Positions 42,912-50,600 of a DNA stretch of 64,000 nt are shown piece by piece (the stretch's first letter is position 1; each line of letters opens with the position of its first letter). The position numbers were made by a program, and so were the translations under genes. The notes beneath the pieces are model-generated. The model was not told where the DNA came from. It worked only from the letters and a program-made list of their open reading frames with translations, and did not search any database. The DNA comes from Psychrobacter sp. UBA6766 (lineage in GTDB: Bacteria > Pseudomonadota > Gammaproteobacteria > Pseudomonadales > Moraxellaceae), in assembly GCF_002453355.1 (NCBI RefSeq), contig NZ_DKGQ01000039.1, positions 1 through 64,000 of the forward strand, given 5' to 3'.

Positions 42912-43881
42912 TTTGCATACCTTCATTCAAAGGATTGTAAGTATGTTGTATTCTACTTATCAATCTTGCAGTAAGATTCTTGAAATTACTATCCTCTAGG
43001 CTTAAACCCCAAGCCTTTGCATATTGTCTCTTTGCACTTTCAAAGTGAATTAATATATTGCTACATTCTGTATTATATAGCACTACTTCTATACTGTTTT
43101 TTGTATCTAAAATCTGATAGTTCGATAAAATATCAATAAGATAAATGAATTCATCTACTGTATCGCCACTTTCTTTGTAATATATAACGTATTGTTTTTT
43201 ACAGATTTCTTTAAACTCAACTATTAAATAAGGTGAAAGAATTGCTTCTGTAGTTGCAGCATAATTATCTAATGAGTGCTTTTTATTCATTACCAGTTGA
43301 GGATAAAAGAAATTATAAGAATTAGGGCCCAACTGCTCGTTATCCTGTACTACAAGTCTTAAGTCATTAACTAAGTTTATTAAGTAGTTTATAGTTTCTG
43401 GACCAAAGACAGCTACAACTTGACCCTCTTGAATACCTAGTGTTTCTAAGCGAATACCTTGCAATATCTTTAGAAAATCTTTTGAATAATGATTATCATA
43501 GTTGAATGTAAATAAAAGTCCTGATACTTCAAAATCATCGTTGGGATCGGTAAATTTCTCCTGCCAATCTGGGCTAATCAAGGCGCATTCGATGGACCTA
43601 GCTAAGCTTTTCAAAGAGTTTCTAACCGAAGACTCGGTAATACTTGTAGATTTATAACTTTTTAAATCTGTATTTATGTAGATTGTTTTTCCAGAGTAGG
43701 GATGTGTATAGTAGAAAACAATATCTGTAGGATGTTTTTTAAATTTGTGTGTTTGATGCTTTTCAACATTTACACACTCCCAGTCAACATCAGTCAATGG
43801 CTTTTCACTCCATTTTAGCCATTTGAAAATATCATCTGAAACTCTATTTGCCAGTTTCGATGTATTTGCTGTTTCTCCCAT
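42904..43881 (-). CDS. PD-(D/E)XK-like protein, first gene of the immunity-region operon
   Basis: A 325-residue protein. Near the N-terminus, PTD (Asp53) is followed 19 residues later by NTDLKSY (Asp72, Lys74), each in a predicted strand, the layout of a PD-(D/E)XK nuclease core. The rest is helix/strand with no second domain I can name. GGAG lies 7 nt before its ATG. It heads a coupled three-gene operon transcribed in the same direction as cI, in the position where lambda carries rexAB. A nuclease effector of an anti-phage system is my best inference; it is not a family I can name. Confidence 0.75.
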   Translation of the reverse strand: MGETANTSKLANRVSDDIFKWLKWSEKPLTDVDWECVNVEKHQTHKFKKHPTDIVFYYTHPYSGKTIYINTDLKSYKSTSITESSVRNSLKSLARSIECALISPDWQEKFTDPNDDFEVSGLLFTFNYDNHYSKDFLKILQGIRLETLGIQEGQVVAVFGPETINYLINLVNDLRLVVQDNEQLGPNSYNFFYPQLVMNKKHSLDNYAATTEAILSPYLIVEFKEICKKQYVIYYKESGDTVDEFIYLIDILSNYQILDTKNSIEVVLYNTECSNILIHFESAKRQYAKAWGLSLEDSNFKNLTARLISRIQHTYNPLNEGMQNE

Positions 43882-44023
43882 TTTTTTGCTCCTATAGTGA
43901 GAAATGATTTTAAATTTATAGTCAGGATGTATTTTCTATTATTTCAACCAAAAACATAGCTATCTATATATGAAGCTTACCTAAAGTTAATCATTCTTAA
44001 GTAAAATCTACACCAACTCCAAT

Positions 44024-44407
44024 CTATTGCTTGACAGCGCACGCTTTCAACCCAACCTCTCTAGCCTCACTCAAATCGGCACCTTTCTTAATGCTATAAG
44101 GCACGTTTGGCGTTATACCTGTCAGTTTAAGTATGTTAGCGGCCGCCTTATTAAGTGGTGTACCAACATAAGATTCGTCAGTAAACCCTACGGGGTTAAA
44201 AAATACTCCACGTCCAAACTCTACATGATAGTTACAAGATATTTCTCCCGGGGTAGTGAAAGGATAGGGCGTATTATGATCAGCACCCCAAAACAATTCT
44301 TGCACTATCACATAACCATCACCTGTACGTTTCTGTTCAATCGGTGTACATGCAGCTACGGATAGAGCGGCTAGGATGATTAACCACCTGGACATATTGA
44401 TTCGCAT
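44024..44407 (-). CDS. Putative lipoprotein, DUF2511/YebY-like
   Basis: A 127-residue protein with a signal peptide and lipobox (LSVAAC), then a compact domain (VIVQELFWGADHNTPYPFT ... GVFFNPVGFTDESY) resembling the YebY/DUF2511 periplasmic family. Its start overlaps the end of the Excalibur-domain gene by 28 bp, so both are read together. Probably a lysogenic-conversion envelope protein. Confidence 0.65.
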   Translation of the reverse strand: MRINMSRWLIILAALSVAACTPIEQKRTGDGYVIVQELFWGADHNTPYPFTTPGEISCNYHVEFGRGVFFNPVGFTDESYVGTPLNKAAANILKLTGITPNVPYSIKKGADLSEAREVGLKACAVKQ

Positions 44408-44673
44408 GGTACGCCGTCCTTGTCGCGGTCCAGCTTAGTATTGCCACACTTCAATGCTAACTTAGCCTGCTCACAACTAGTCATCTGCCCACAGGTGCGC
44501 GGTAGGCCCTTGCACTGAGCGCCGCCTTTCCCTTTAGCAAATAGCGGATGATCAACTTCGACAGATTGTTTTAAGGTGGTATTGCTTTGAAAGGGGTTGT
44601 CTATTGTGGTCACAGCGCTATTGCTTGATAGAGCAAAGATAGATAGTGCTGCTGCTAGTAGTAGTTTATGCAT
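44380..44673 (-). CDS. Exported Excalibur-domain protein
   Basis: A 97-residue protein with a signal peptide and a C-terminal Excalibur calcium-binding domain (CGQMTSCEQAKLALK ... LDRDKDGVPCE, with the EF-hand-like DRDKDG). The ATG at 44673 is preferred over a TTG two codons earlier. Excalibur domains occur on cell-surface and nuclease-linked proteins. It lies in the lysogen-expressed region and probably acts at the envelope. Confidence 0.8.
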   Translation of the reverse strand: MHKLLLAAALSIFALSSNSAVTTIDNPFQSNTTLKQSVEVDHPLFAKGKGGAQCKGLPRTCGQMTSCEQAKLALKCGNTKLDRDKDGVPCESICPGG

Positions 44674-44708
44674 GGGCAAAGTCCTTTTTATTGAACCAAC
44701 GAACTGTA

Positions 44709-45155
44709 TTATTCAGCTAAATATTCTGCGGCATAACAAGACGTTTCAACATTGGCCTCAGCTATGGTGTCAGGAAATGCGTACTGAAAGTCACCAGATG
44801 AAAGAATGCTTTTGCCTGAGCGCCATGAATCCAGTACCTCATCTTTAAAACCATAGGTTATAAGGCTGTTTAGGAAGAAGGTATTTTGACTACAGTTTAT
44901 ATACAGTTGCGCTTTAGTGTAATACTCTCCCTTTTTTCTGTTTGGATGCTTGTTTATATATGTCCCTTGCACTACCGCTGATATGTATTCGGAGCCGTAC
45001 TTGTCACCCGCAACACTTACATGTACAGGTCTGACTGAGTCTAAATCCAAAAATGACTGATAGTTGTTATCATTAGTTTTCCCTAGATCAACCCAGTTAG
45101 ATGCGTAGGACGTAAAGGGAAATAATAAAACGCTAAATAATACATATTTATTCAT
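44709..45155 (-). CDS. Exported protein, surface-adhesin-E-like
   Basis: A 148-residue protein with a signal peptide (cleavage near SYAS, about residue 19) and a small beta domain (WVDLGKTNDNNYQSFLDLDSVR) resembling the surface-adhesin protein E family common in Moraxellaceae. Two Cys in the mature part may pair. It is third in line behind cI and likely a conversion gene. Confidence 0.65.
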   Translation of the reverse strand: MNKYVLFSVLLFPFTSYASNWVDLGKTNDNNYQSFLDLDSVRPVHVSVAGDKYGSEYISAVVQGTYINKHPNRKKGEYYTKAQLYINCSQNTFFLNSLITYGFKDEVLDSWRSGKSILSSGDFQYAFPDTIAEANVETSCYAAEYLAE

Positions 45156-45170
45156 AACTACATCCTTGTA

Positions 45171-45281
45171 TCAATCCCAATCCAAAGCCTCAGAATACAC
45201 GCACCATCCCAATGGCAGCGTGTCGACTGGCTTGGCAAACTTTAGAAAGTGGCATATCCAGTAGTATTCGTAAGGTTTCAT
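45171..45281 (-). CDS. Tiny protein coupled to cI
   Basis: A 36-residue frame rich in aromatic residues and Cys. Its ATG overlaps the cI stop (ATGA), a sign of translational coupling. No function can be given. Confidence 0.45.
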   Translation of the reverse strand: MKPYEYYWICHFLKFAKPVDTLPLGWCVYSEALDWD

Positions 45282-46057
45282 AAGCGCCTCTGATTCCGAT
45301 TTCTATATCGCACATACTTACTATCAACTATCCCTACCAATTGGCACTCGCTCATCGGTATTATTTTCTGATCAGGCCAATCGGGGTTAAGAGGTTTTAA
45401 GTACATATCTTCTGGCCCATCACCAAGCACAAGCTGCTTAAACGTAGCTTGTTTATCGTCATTACAGTGAATAACGATTAAGTCGCCATCCACCAATTCC
45501 CATGGTGTTATCTCTGGCTCAACGTAAATAATCTCATCGGGCTTAAACTCAGGCCACATACTACGTCCCTGGATAATCAATCCAAACGCCTTATCAGACA
45601 GGTGCGTAGGCCTAGGGATCCATTCAAGAACATCATCTAACGTTGTAGGCAGAACGTCACAAAAACTACCAGCGGCCACCCAACTGATTACTGGCAACAT
45701 TCCATTCATGCCGTGATCAATTGAAACTCTTTGCGTGTCTTTGGGGTCAGTAGGGTTGAAAGCTTCTGTACTTCCGCCACTTTGCATGGTTCTTATTTTG
45801 GCTTTTAGCTCATTGACGGTAGGGTTGTTTTTTGAAAGCTCGCCATATTCAAGATAAGCCGCTGTTACCCCAAGAGCGTCGCTAATTTTTTGCATTCCTT
45901 TGTTTCTAGGTTTAGCAAAGCCCTCACAGTATCTACGAATCATTTCGTAGCTGATTTTTGTTTCACTACTTAATCCATTCTTATCCAGACTCTTGGCATT
46001 CATTAAATCTGTGAGTCTTTTTGCAAACTCAGGATGCTTAATCTCTAATTCACTCAT
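45278..46057 (-). CDS. cI: CI-type prophage repressor (HTH plus S24 peptidase)
   Basis: A 259-residue LexA-like repressor: N-terminal HTH (about 10-70), linker, and C-terminal S24 autopeptidase with an Ala-Gly cleavage site (A129-G130), catalytic Ser166 in GRSMWPEF and Lys207. RecA-stimulated self-cleavage would trigger induction. Its own start lies just beside operator OR3, and genes downstream on the same strand run through the immunity region, so it probably leads a lysogenic transcript. Confidence 0.93.
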   Translation of the reverse strand: MSELEIKHPEFAKRLTDLMNAKSLDKNGLSSETKISYEMIRRYCEGFAKPRNKGMQKISDALGVTAAYLEYGELSKNNPTVNELKAKIRTMQSGGSTEAFNPTDPKDTQRVSIDHGMNGMLPVISWVAAGSFCDVLPTTLDDVLEWIPRPTHLSDKAFGLIIQGRSMWPEFKPDEIIYVEPEITPWELVDGDLIVIHCNDDKQATFKQLVLGDGPEDMYLKPLNPDWPDQKIIPMSECQLVGIVDSKYVRYRNRNQRRL

Positions 46058-46062
46058 TTTAT

Positions 46063-46151
46063 TCCTACCCCTAGTAGTAATTTACATTCTAGGTCATATA
46101 TCTCCTTGCGTCATCACTATTAAAAGTAGTATATTACTACTTAAAGTAGTA
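46063..46151. promoter_or_regulatory. Right operator region (three operators) and pR
   Basis: Three 17-bp dyads of the TACTACTTAAAGTAGTA type: 46135-46151 (perfect), 46115-46131 (14/17) and 46063-46079 (arms nearly intact, in minus orientation). The first two are 20 bp apart. pR is TTGCGT (46106-46111), 18-bp spacer, TATATT (46130-46135), overlapped by two operators; the third lies at the cI start, fitting autoregulation. Confidence 0.8.
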
Positions 46152-46165
46152 ATAGGAGAAAAGAT

Positions 46166-46414
46166 ATGACATCAAAAACAGCTTTAGAAAAAGCATTCGG
46201 TATTTTGGGAAATCCTGCCCAACTTGCTTATGCGCTAAACATTACCCCCTGGGCCGTTTACAAATGGAATGTTAATCGTCCACCTAAAGAACGCTGTCTA
46301 GACATCCAAGATTTGACTAACAATCAAGTAACCGCTGAGCAGTTACGCCCCGATATCAATTGGGAGTACGAGCGCGAACAGCGGAAACTAGCTCAATTAA
46401 CAGAGGAAGCCTAA
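46166..46414 (+). CDS. Cro-like repressor
   Basis: An 82-residue HTH protein (NPAQLAYALNITPWAVYKWNVN, with the YdaS-type Cro fold), first gene rightward of the cI/pR operators. It should bind the same operators and shut off cI during lytic growth. AGGAG lies upstream of the ATG. Confidence 0.85.
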   Translation: MTSKTALEKAFGILGNPAQLAYALNITPWAVYKWNVNRPPKERCLDIQDLTNNQVTAEQLRPDINWEYEREQRKLAQLTEEA

Positions 46415-46416
46415 CC

Positions 46417-46800
46417 ATGACAACCAAGTCAGTAAATCAATTATCAGATGAACAGTCTGCATGGTCACGCAATATGCAATCCCAAATCATGCAATCAGTT
46501 GCAGTAAATAAGCAATCGAATGTAGCGGACTGCATCGGGGTAGATACGACCACGGTTGGGCGCTGGTTGGATGCCAAAAACCCTGATAGCAAGATTGTTC
46601 AATTCTGCGACATGCTTGCTTTTTGCGGCTTAAAGGTCGTACCTGCTGACATGAAGTGCTATGACGCGGCAAAAATTGACATCTTATTCCGTTTGGCCAA
46701 AGACAATTTTCAGCGTTTAGAAGAAGTTGACGACTTCTTTCATGATGACGCTAAGACGCAAATCGCAGAAGGCACTTATCGGCCAAGGGGTGTTTTATGA
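46417..46800 (+). CDS. CII-like transcription activator
   Basis: A 127-residue protein with a central HTH (NVADCIGVDTTTVGRWLD) and a helical C-terminus, just after cro, as in lambda. It likely activates the lysogenic promoter for cI, and perhaps integrase. The next gene begins 4 bp inside its end. Confidence 0.8.
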   Translation: MTTKSVNQLSDEQSAWSRNMQSQIMQSVAVNKQSNVADCIGVDTTTVGRWLDAKNPDSKIVQFCDMLAFCGLKVVPADMKCYDAAKIDILFRLAKDNFQRLEEVDDFFHDDAKTQIAEGTYRPRGVL

Positions 46801-46979
46801 AATCTACAGACGATAGAGCAAACGACGAAGCAGACCGCCATGCTCAGATGATGCAGATGCAGCGGAAACCTAAACAGATCGGCACGATTGGCGCCACAGA
46901 CGCAAAAAGAGTGCCGCCAGCGTATCTGGCAACAGTTGCATTAACTTGGCACAAAACAGGAACGGATTATGAAAAGTGA
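46797..46979 (+). CDS. Small early phage protein
   Basis: A 60-residue protein, Asp/Met/Gln-rich, with ATGA overlap to the CII-like gene and 11-bp overlap with the next. No domain seen. Function unknown. Confidence 0.6.
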   Translation: MKSTDDRANDEADRHAQMMQMQRKPKQIGTIGATDAKRVPPAYLATVALTWHKTGTDYEK

Positions 46980-47178
46980 ACACGGCGCATATCTCGAATT
47001 AGCAATCGACGCTCAAGAAGAGCAAAAGAAACTAAAGGCTCAGAACATGAAAACCATCAAAAAAGAAAACGACCGCAAACAGTCGGTCAATCAGCAGTTT
47101 TGGCACAGCATAAAGAGCGTCGTTTTTGTTATAACCTGCGCGGCCATCGCTGTTTATACACTTATTCATTTTGCGTGA
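46969..47178 (+). CDS. Small single-span membrane protein
   Basis: A 69-residue protein with a charged N-terminal coil and one C-terminal membrane span (VVFVITCAAIAVYTLIHF). It is part of the early operon. Role unknown. Confidence 0.6.
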   Translation: MKSEHGAYLELAIDAQEEQKKLKAQNMKTIKKENDRKQSVNQQFWHSIKSVVFVITCAAIAVYTLIHFA

Positions 47179-47185
47179 GGTTGAT

Positions 47186-47671
47186 ATGTACAGCAAAACA
47201 TTAAGCAATCCATTGCGGAGCAAGATTGAAGCAATAGTGGCACAGAAAGCGATTCATGGCTCAGTCAAGCATACCGACTTTAACGGTATAAGAAACAAGG
47301 CATCGGTACGCGCCGTCTTAATAGATATGGGTTTTAAGCCATGCAACGAAGCAAGTCCAGTTACATGGAAGCGACCAAAACCCCCTAGAGGTTTGAGAGT
47401 AGCGAATAGTGCAAAAGCTAGGGTAGTTGACGGTGAGCAGAATGTAAAACGCAGTGTTGGCAGGCCTAAGACAACCAGTGATATGCCCACAAAAAAAGGC
47501 CAGCAGGTCTTAGAGCAGTTGCTAGAAAAAGGATTTTACGATGTGAATGACTTCGAATTGTCGCAGTCTTACCTGAGCAATATTGTTGGACAGATTCGCG
47601 AATTGGGTTACACGGTGAGTGGTACCACAGGGAAAAATCAAAGAGTTGTCCGTTACGAATTAGGGCAATAA
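47186..47671 (+). CDS. Basic DNA-binding-like protein
   Basis: A 161-residue protein with an AT-hook-like KRSVGRPKT in its middle and a helical C-terminal half that looks like a winged-helix (VLEQLLEKGFYDVNDF ... IRELGYTV). The start at 47186 was chosen from position and the GAGG upstream. Probably a regulator of early or replication genes. Confidence 0.6.
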   Translation: MYSKTLSNPLRSKIEAIVAQKAIHGSVKHTDFNGIRNKASVRAVLIDMGFKPCNEASPVTWKRPKPPRGLRVANSAKARVVDGEQNVKRSVGRPKTTSDMPTKKGQQVLEQLLEKGFYDVNDFELSQSYLSNIVGQIRELGYTVSGTTGKNQRVVRYELGQ

Positions 47672-47676
47672 AAAAC

Positions 47677-47700
47677 CCCGATCAGGTGCAACTGGTCGGG
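47677..47700. terminator. Hairpin between early genes and the O-like gene
   Basis: CCCCGATCAG and CTGGTCGGGG arms around a short loop; one A-run precedes it and no T-run follows. On the minus strand it would be a terminator; on the plus strand perhaps a pausing or attenuation site. Confidence 0.4.
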
Positions 47701-47736
47701 GCTTGGTACTTACTAACTTAGAAATTGGAGTATGAC

Positions 47737-48705
47737 ATGACTATGATGAATGAGCAAGGTGTGATGATGGATAAATGGTTTAAGACACCAAATGCGGTGG
47801 TAGACGACATAACAGGCGATGTTATCAGTCCACAGGCTGCTGCCATCTTAAATTCAATTATACGCTTCACTGAGGGTATGCAAGGGCGAGAGTGGGCGCA
47901 GATACCCCATGCTTTCTTTATGCGTAAAACTCGAGCAAAGAGGCGCGAAACTATCGGTAAATACATCAAAGAATTGACCGACAACAAACTCATCAAAGTG
48001 CAAAAAATGAATGGCAAAACTACCAGTTATTCTATCAATTGGCAGTGCGATATTTGGTATCAAGTAGCCTCTGTTGCCACTAAAACCAGTACGGATGAAC
48101 CGTACCGCTTGAAACGTACCAGTACGGATGAAGTGAAAGAACCAGTACGGATGAACCGTACCGCTTTTGCCGAAACCAGTACGGATGAACCGTACACTTA
48201 TAAAGACATTAAAGACAATAATAAAGAATATATATATATAAGCGAAAACGAAAAAAACGACGACGTGATTTCAGTGATGAATAAAAACGCTCAATCAATT
48301 TTAGATTGGCAAGCACCTAGCAAAGAAACTATGCAAGCAGAATTAGTCAGAGCAGGATCAGCACTTCAGATGACTGACGATCAGTATCAAATTTACGTTG
48401 GTGATTTTAAGGCTCACTTCGAGCAAAACGCTTTAACTGGAAAACCTCTACTTGGTGATAGGAATAGAAAAAATAGATTGAGGCAGTGGTTAGAAAATAA
48501 GGCAAAGAAACAACCTAAATCAAACATATTCCAGGGGAACACTAATGCGAACACTCAACCAGCTAACAACCAGCATCAACAGTACGACACCAGCACCACA
48601 GCAGGCTATGCAGCTAAGCTCGATGCAGATGCAGCCGCCTACTATGCAGAGCAAGCAGCAATCGCCCAGCAATCAGCTAACGGAAGCACTGAGAACGCTT
48701 TTTAA
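47737..48705 (+). CDS. O-like phage replication initiator with internal origin
   Basis: A 322-residue protein. The N-terminal 110 residues form a winged-helix like lambda O-type initiators (WFKTPNAVVDDITG ... SINWQCDIWYQ). A repeat-rich linker (about 115-170) is encoded by the iterons listed separately, and a helical C-terminal half follows, which should bind the helicase loader. TTGGAG lies 6 nt before the ATG at 47737. The next gene overlaps by 161 nt in another frame. Confidence 0.82.
   Translation: MTMMNEQGVMMDKWFKTPNAVVDDITGDVISPQAAAILNSIIRFTEGMQGREWAQIPHAFFMRKTRAKRRETIGKYIKELTDNKLIKVQKMNGKTTSYSINWQCDIWYQVASVATKTSTDEPYRLKRTSTDEVKEPVRMNRTAFAETSTDEPYTYKDIKDNNKEYIYISENEKNDDVISVMNKNAQSILDWQAPSKETMQAELVRAGSALQMTDDQYQIYVGDFKAHFEQNALTGKPLLGDRNRKNRLRQWLENKAKKQPKSNIFQGNTNANTQPANNQHQQYDTSTTAGYAAKLDADAAAYYAEQAAIAQQSANGSTENAF
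48085..48240 (+). repeat. Replication origin: iterons and AT-rich element inside the O-like gene
   Basis: Four copies of ACCAGTACGGATGAACCGTA start at 48085, 48118 (right half lost), 48141 and 48175. Each full copy has a dyad, GTACGG-ATGAA-CCGTAC. They are followed by an AT-rich stretch (48195-48240, including ATATATATATATA). The layout matches lambda ori: dyad iterons inside gene O followed by an AT-rich unwinding element. The third copy is in a different reading frame from the others, so the DNA sequence rather than the peptide is conserved. Confidence 0.8.
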
Positions 48706-49252
48706 GCAGTGGAAAGCATGGTTTAAAAACAAGATGAAAACTCGTGATGATGATTTTGATTGGTCTTTCGATATGGTTTTAGTTTGGGCTCGTTATCTCA
48801 CCAAGAAAGCAATTACCCAGTCTGAATTCAACAGAGCCAGTGAATTATCGTTTGATCAAGATTGGATGCCAAGCAACGCAAAAGAATTTTTGGCACTGGT
48901 ACGCACACAGCAAACCAACGAATACCCATCAGCACAAGCAGCCTTTGATAATGCGTGCAACCAGTGTGGATTGATTGAAGATCGATATGTTAAGCGCCAA
49001 TGGGCCCATGCAGTGGTGTTAGAGACAGCAAACCGTATTGGTTGGGGCAAACTTAAAAACGCTGATAATTACTTCCTGAAGACGTTTACCAGTGTTTATG
49101 AGCAGGTCGTCACAGAGCATCAAAACGGGGCCAAGTTTGTTATTCCTCAGTCACATCAGGTCGAATACGAGCGCACCGTGGTAAAGCCTGGTAGTGAAGC
49201 AGACAAGCGGATTACTGAGCAGTTGGCAAGTTTGAGGAGATTGGCGGTATGA
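48545..49252 (+). CDS. P-like helicase-loader/replication protein
   Basis: A 235-residue protein resembling lambda P-type replication proteins, in the matching position after the O-like gene. The first 45 residues are Gln/Ser/Pro-rich and overlap the end of the O-like gene for 161 nt in another frame. AGGGG 8 nt before the ATG supports this start. The folded part begins about residue 50 (EALRTLFKQWKAWF). It probably loads host DnaB at the origin. Confidence 0.72.
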   Translation: MRTLNQLTTSINSTTPAPQQAMQLSSMQMQPPTMQSKQQSPSNQLTEALRTLFKQWKAWFKNKMKTRDDDFDWSFDMVLVWARYLTKKAITQSEFNRASELSFDQDWMPSNAKEFLALVRTQQTNEYPSAQAAFDNACNQCGLIEDRYVKRQWAHAVVLETANRIGWGKLKNADNYFLKTFTSVYEQVVTEHQNGAKFVIPQSHQVEYERTVVKPGSEADKRITEQLASLRRLAV

Positions 49253-49422
49253 GTGATTTTATATGTAATAACTGTGATGCGATGCAAGACACTACCGATT
49301 GGATTGAGTATGGCGGATTTGATGGAGATGAGTTTGTTATTGCTTGCAGTAGTTGTGACGAAGATATGGAGGTTGCGACAACGGTTGTTGTCAGTTATCA
49401 GAATTTAGCGAATAGGTACTAA
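49249..49422 (+). CDS. Small four-Cys phage protein
   Basis: A 57-residue protein with CNNC near the start and CSSC in the middle, a likely zinc ribbon. Its ATG overlaps the stop of the P-like gene (ATGA). Function unknown. Confidence 0.55.
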   Translation: MSDFICNNCDAMQDTTDWIEYGGFDGDEFVIACSSCDEDMEVATTVVVSYQNLANRY

Positions 49423-49424
49423 AC

Positions 49425-49559
49425 ATGAAAAATATAATCAACAAAAAGACGGTGCAAGGCACTGAATGGATTAAGAGTGATACCGTAGTTATTACTTACA
49501 CAGACGGCAGCAAAGAAACCATGAGCCGAACCAGTTTCAATCAAATTATTAAGGGGTAG
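49425..49559 (+). CDS. Tiny phage protein
   Basis: A 44-residue frame, mostly beta (VVITYTDGSKETMSR). It begins 2 bp after the preceding stop and ends 3 bp before the resolvase start, whose ribosome site AAGGGG lies in its last codons. Function unknown. Confidence 0.5.
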   Translation: MKNIINKKTVQGTEWIKSDTVVITYTDGSKETMSRTSFNQIIKG

Positions 49560-49562
49560 GTG

Positions 49563-49973
49563 ATGACCATAGCAAAAATCGGTATCGATACAGGAACCAA
49601 GACGGGCATTGCAATATCAGTTGGCGGCTCACTACAGCGAGTTGAGTCCATGACAATCACCAAGGCCATGCAATTGGTTTCTGAATATCCGCCTGGTACC
49701 ACTAAATTATTTATTGAAGATGCACGTAAATGGATTGGCTTCAACGGCAAGACCAAAACCACTGATGCAAGATTGCAAGGCGCAGGAAGCGTTAAGCGCG
49801 ATGCAGCAATTTGGGAGGACTGGTGCAAAGAGAATGGCTATCAAGCGGTATTCGTCAAACCGATGGGTAAAGGTCTCAAGAAGTCAGCGGAAGAGTTTAA
49901 GCGCATTACTAAGTGGACAGGCAGAACGAATGAGCACAGCAGGGATGCGGCCATGATTGTTTATGGCAGATAA
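49563..49973 (+). CDS. RuvC-like phage Holliday junction resolvase
   Basis: A 136-residue RNase H-fold protein: IGIDTGTKTGIAI with a catalytic Asp at residue 9, LFIEDARKWIG with a Glu near 53, and a C-terminal HSRDAAMI. It probably resolves branched DNA during phage replication or packaging. AAGGGG lies 6 nt before the ATG at 49563; an in-frame GTG sits one codon earlier. Confidence 0.78.
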   Translation: MTIAKIGIDTGTKTGIAISVGGSLQRVESMTITKAMQLVSEYPPGTTKLFIEDARKWIGFNGKTKTTDARLQGAGSVKRDAAIWEDWCKENGYQAVFVKPMGKGLKKSAEEFKRITKWTGRTNEHSRDAAMIVYGR

Positions 49974-50018
49974 CGCAGTATAAAAAAGTATATTGATGAA
50001 TTAAATTGAGGACTCAAA

Positions 50019-50600
50019 ATGACCAAACTATTAGCTAAAAGATTCGGTACCAGTCCACGCTTAGAGTTGCTCAGCGGTGAATGGCTGAAGCAAGGACTAG
50101 GCGCCAAGACCGTAAAATTTGATATTGGCCAAGGTGGATTGCCGCCAGAAGTAAATTGGGAAGATAAAGCCGCGGCTATTGGATTAATCAAGAGCAAAAC
50201 AGGTAAGGCGTTAGCTTCGCTCTTAGTATGGGGCGATAACGAACGGTACGACTGGTCAGAGGCGTTTAATGACGTGGTTAACCACTTAGCAGCCAACATG
50301 ATTAAATACTGCGTAGAGGACAACAGAGGCGCACCTAAGAGCAAGTACACGCTTAATGAGCTGGCTTACAAGATGGCACGGATGACATTACATTTTGAGT
50401 TATATAATTTATGGCCATTATATTCAGTCGAAGGGCGTTTATTGTTTAGTGGCATCGAAATGTCAGCGAGCACCTACAGCCATATCTGGACCAAGTATCA
50501 GGACAAAATGCTGCATGATATCGAATATCTTATGAGATTTATTAACAACGATGTGGCTAATTATCGTTTTAACTTAAACGACAAAGAATTAAGCGAGTAA
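50019..50600 (+). CDS. Candidate late-gene regulator (antiterminator Q-like by position)
   Basis: A 193-residue basic protein with no catalytic motif recognised. It is the penultimate gene before a promoter followed within about 35 bp by a terminator, the lambda pR'-tR' layout, which makes a Q-type antiterminator a reasonable role. I do not recognise a Q family signature, so this rests on context. The stop overlaps the start of the next gene by one base. Confidence 0.5.
   Translation: MTKLLAKRFGTSPRLELLSGEWLKQGLGAKTVKFDIGQGGLPPEVNWEDKAAAIGLIKSKTGKALASLLVWGDNERYDWSEAFNDVVNHLAANMIKYCVEDNRGAPKSKYTLNELAYKMARMTLHFELYNLWPLYSVEGRLLFSGIEMSASTYSHIWTKYQDKMLHDIEYLMRFINNDVANYRFNLNDKELSE

Noticed and set aside
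41138..43881. Naming the operon RexAB or a specific published defence system
   Set aside because: There are three genes with different sizes and no recognisable Rex or other named-system motifs; only position is shared.
48085..48195. A peptide repeat (TSTDEP) as the reason for the repeats in the O-like protein
   Set aside because: One full copy is in a different reading frame, so the repeat is conserved as DNA; an origin explains it better.
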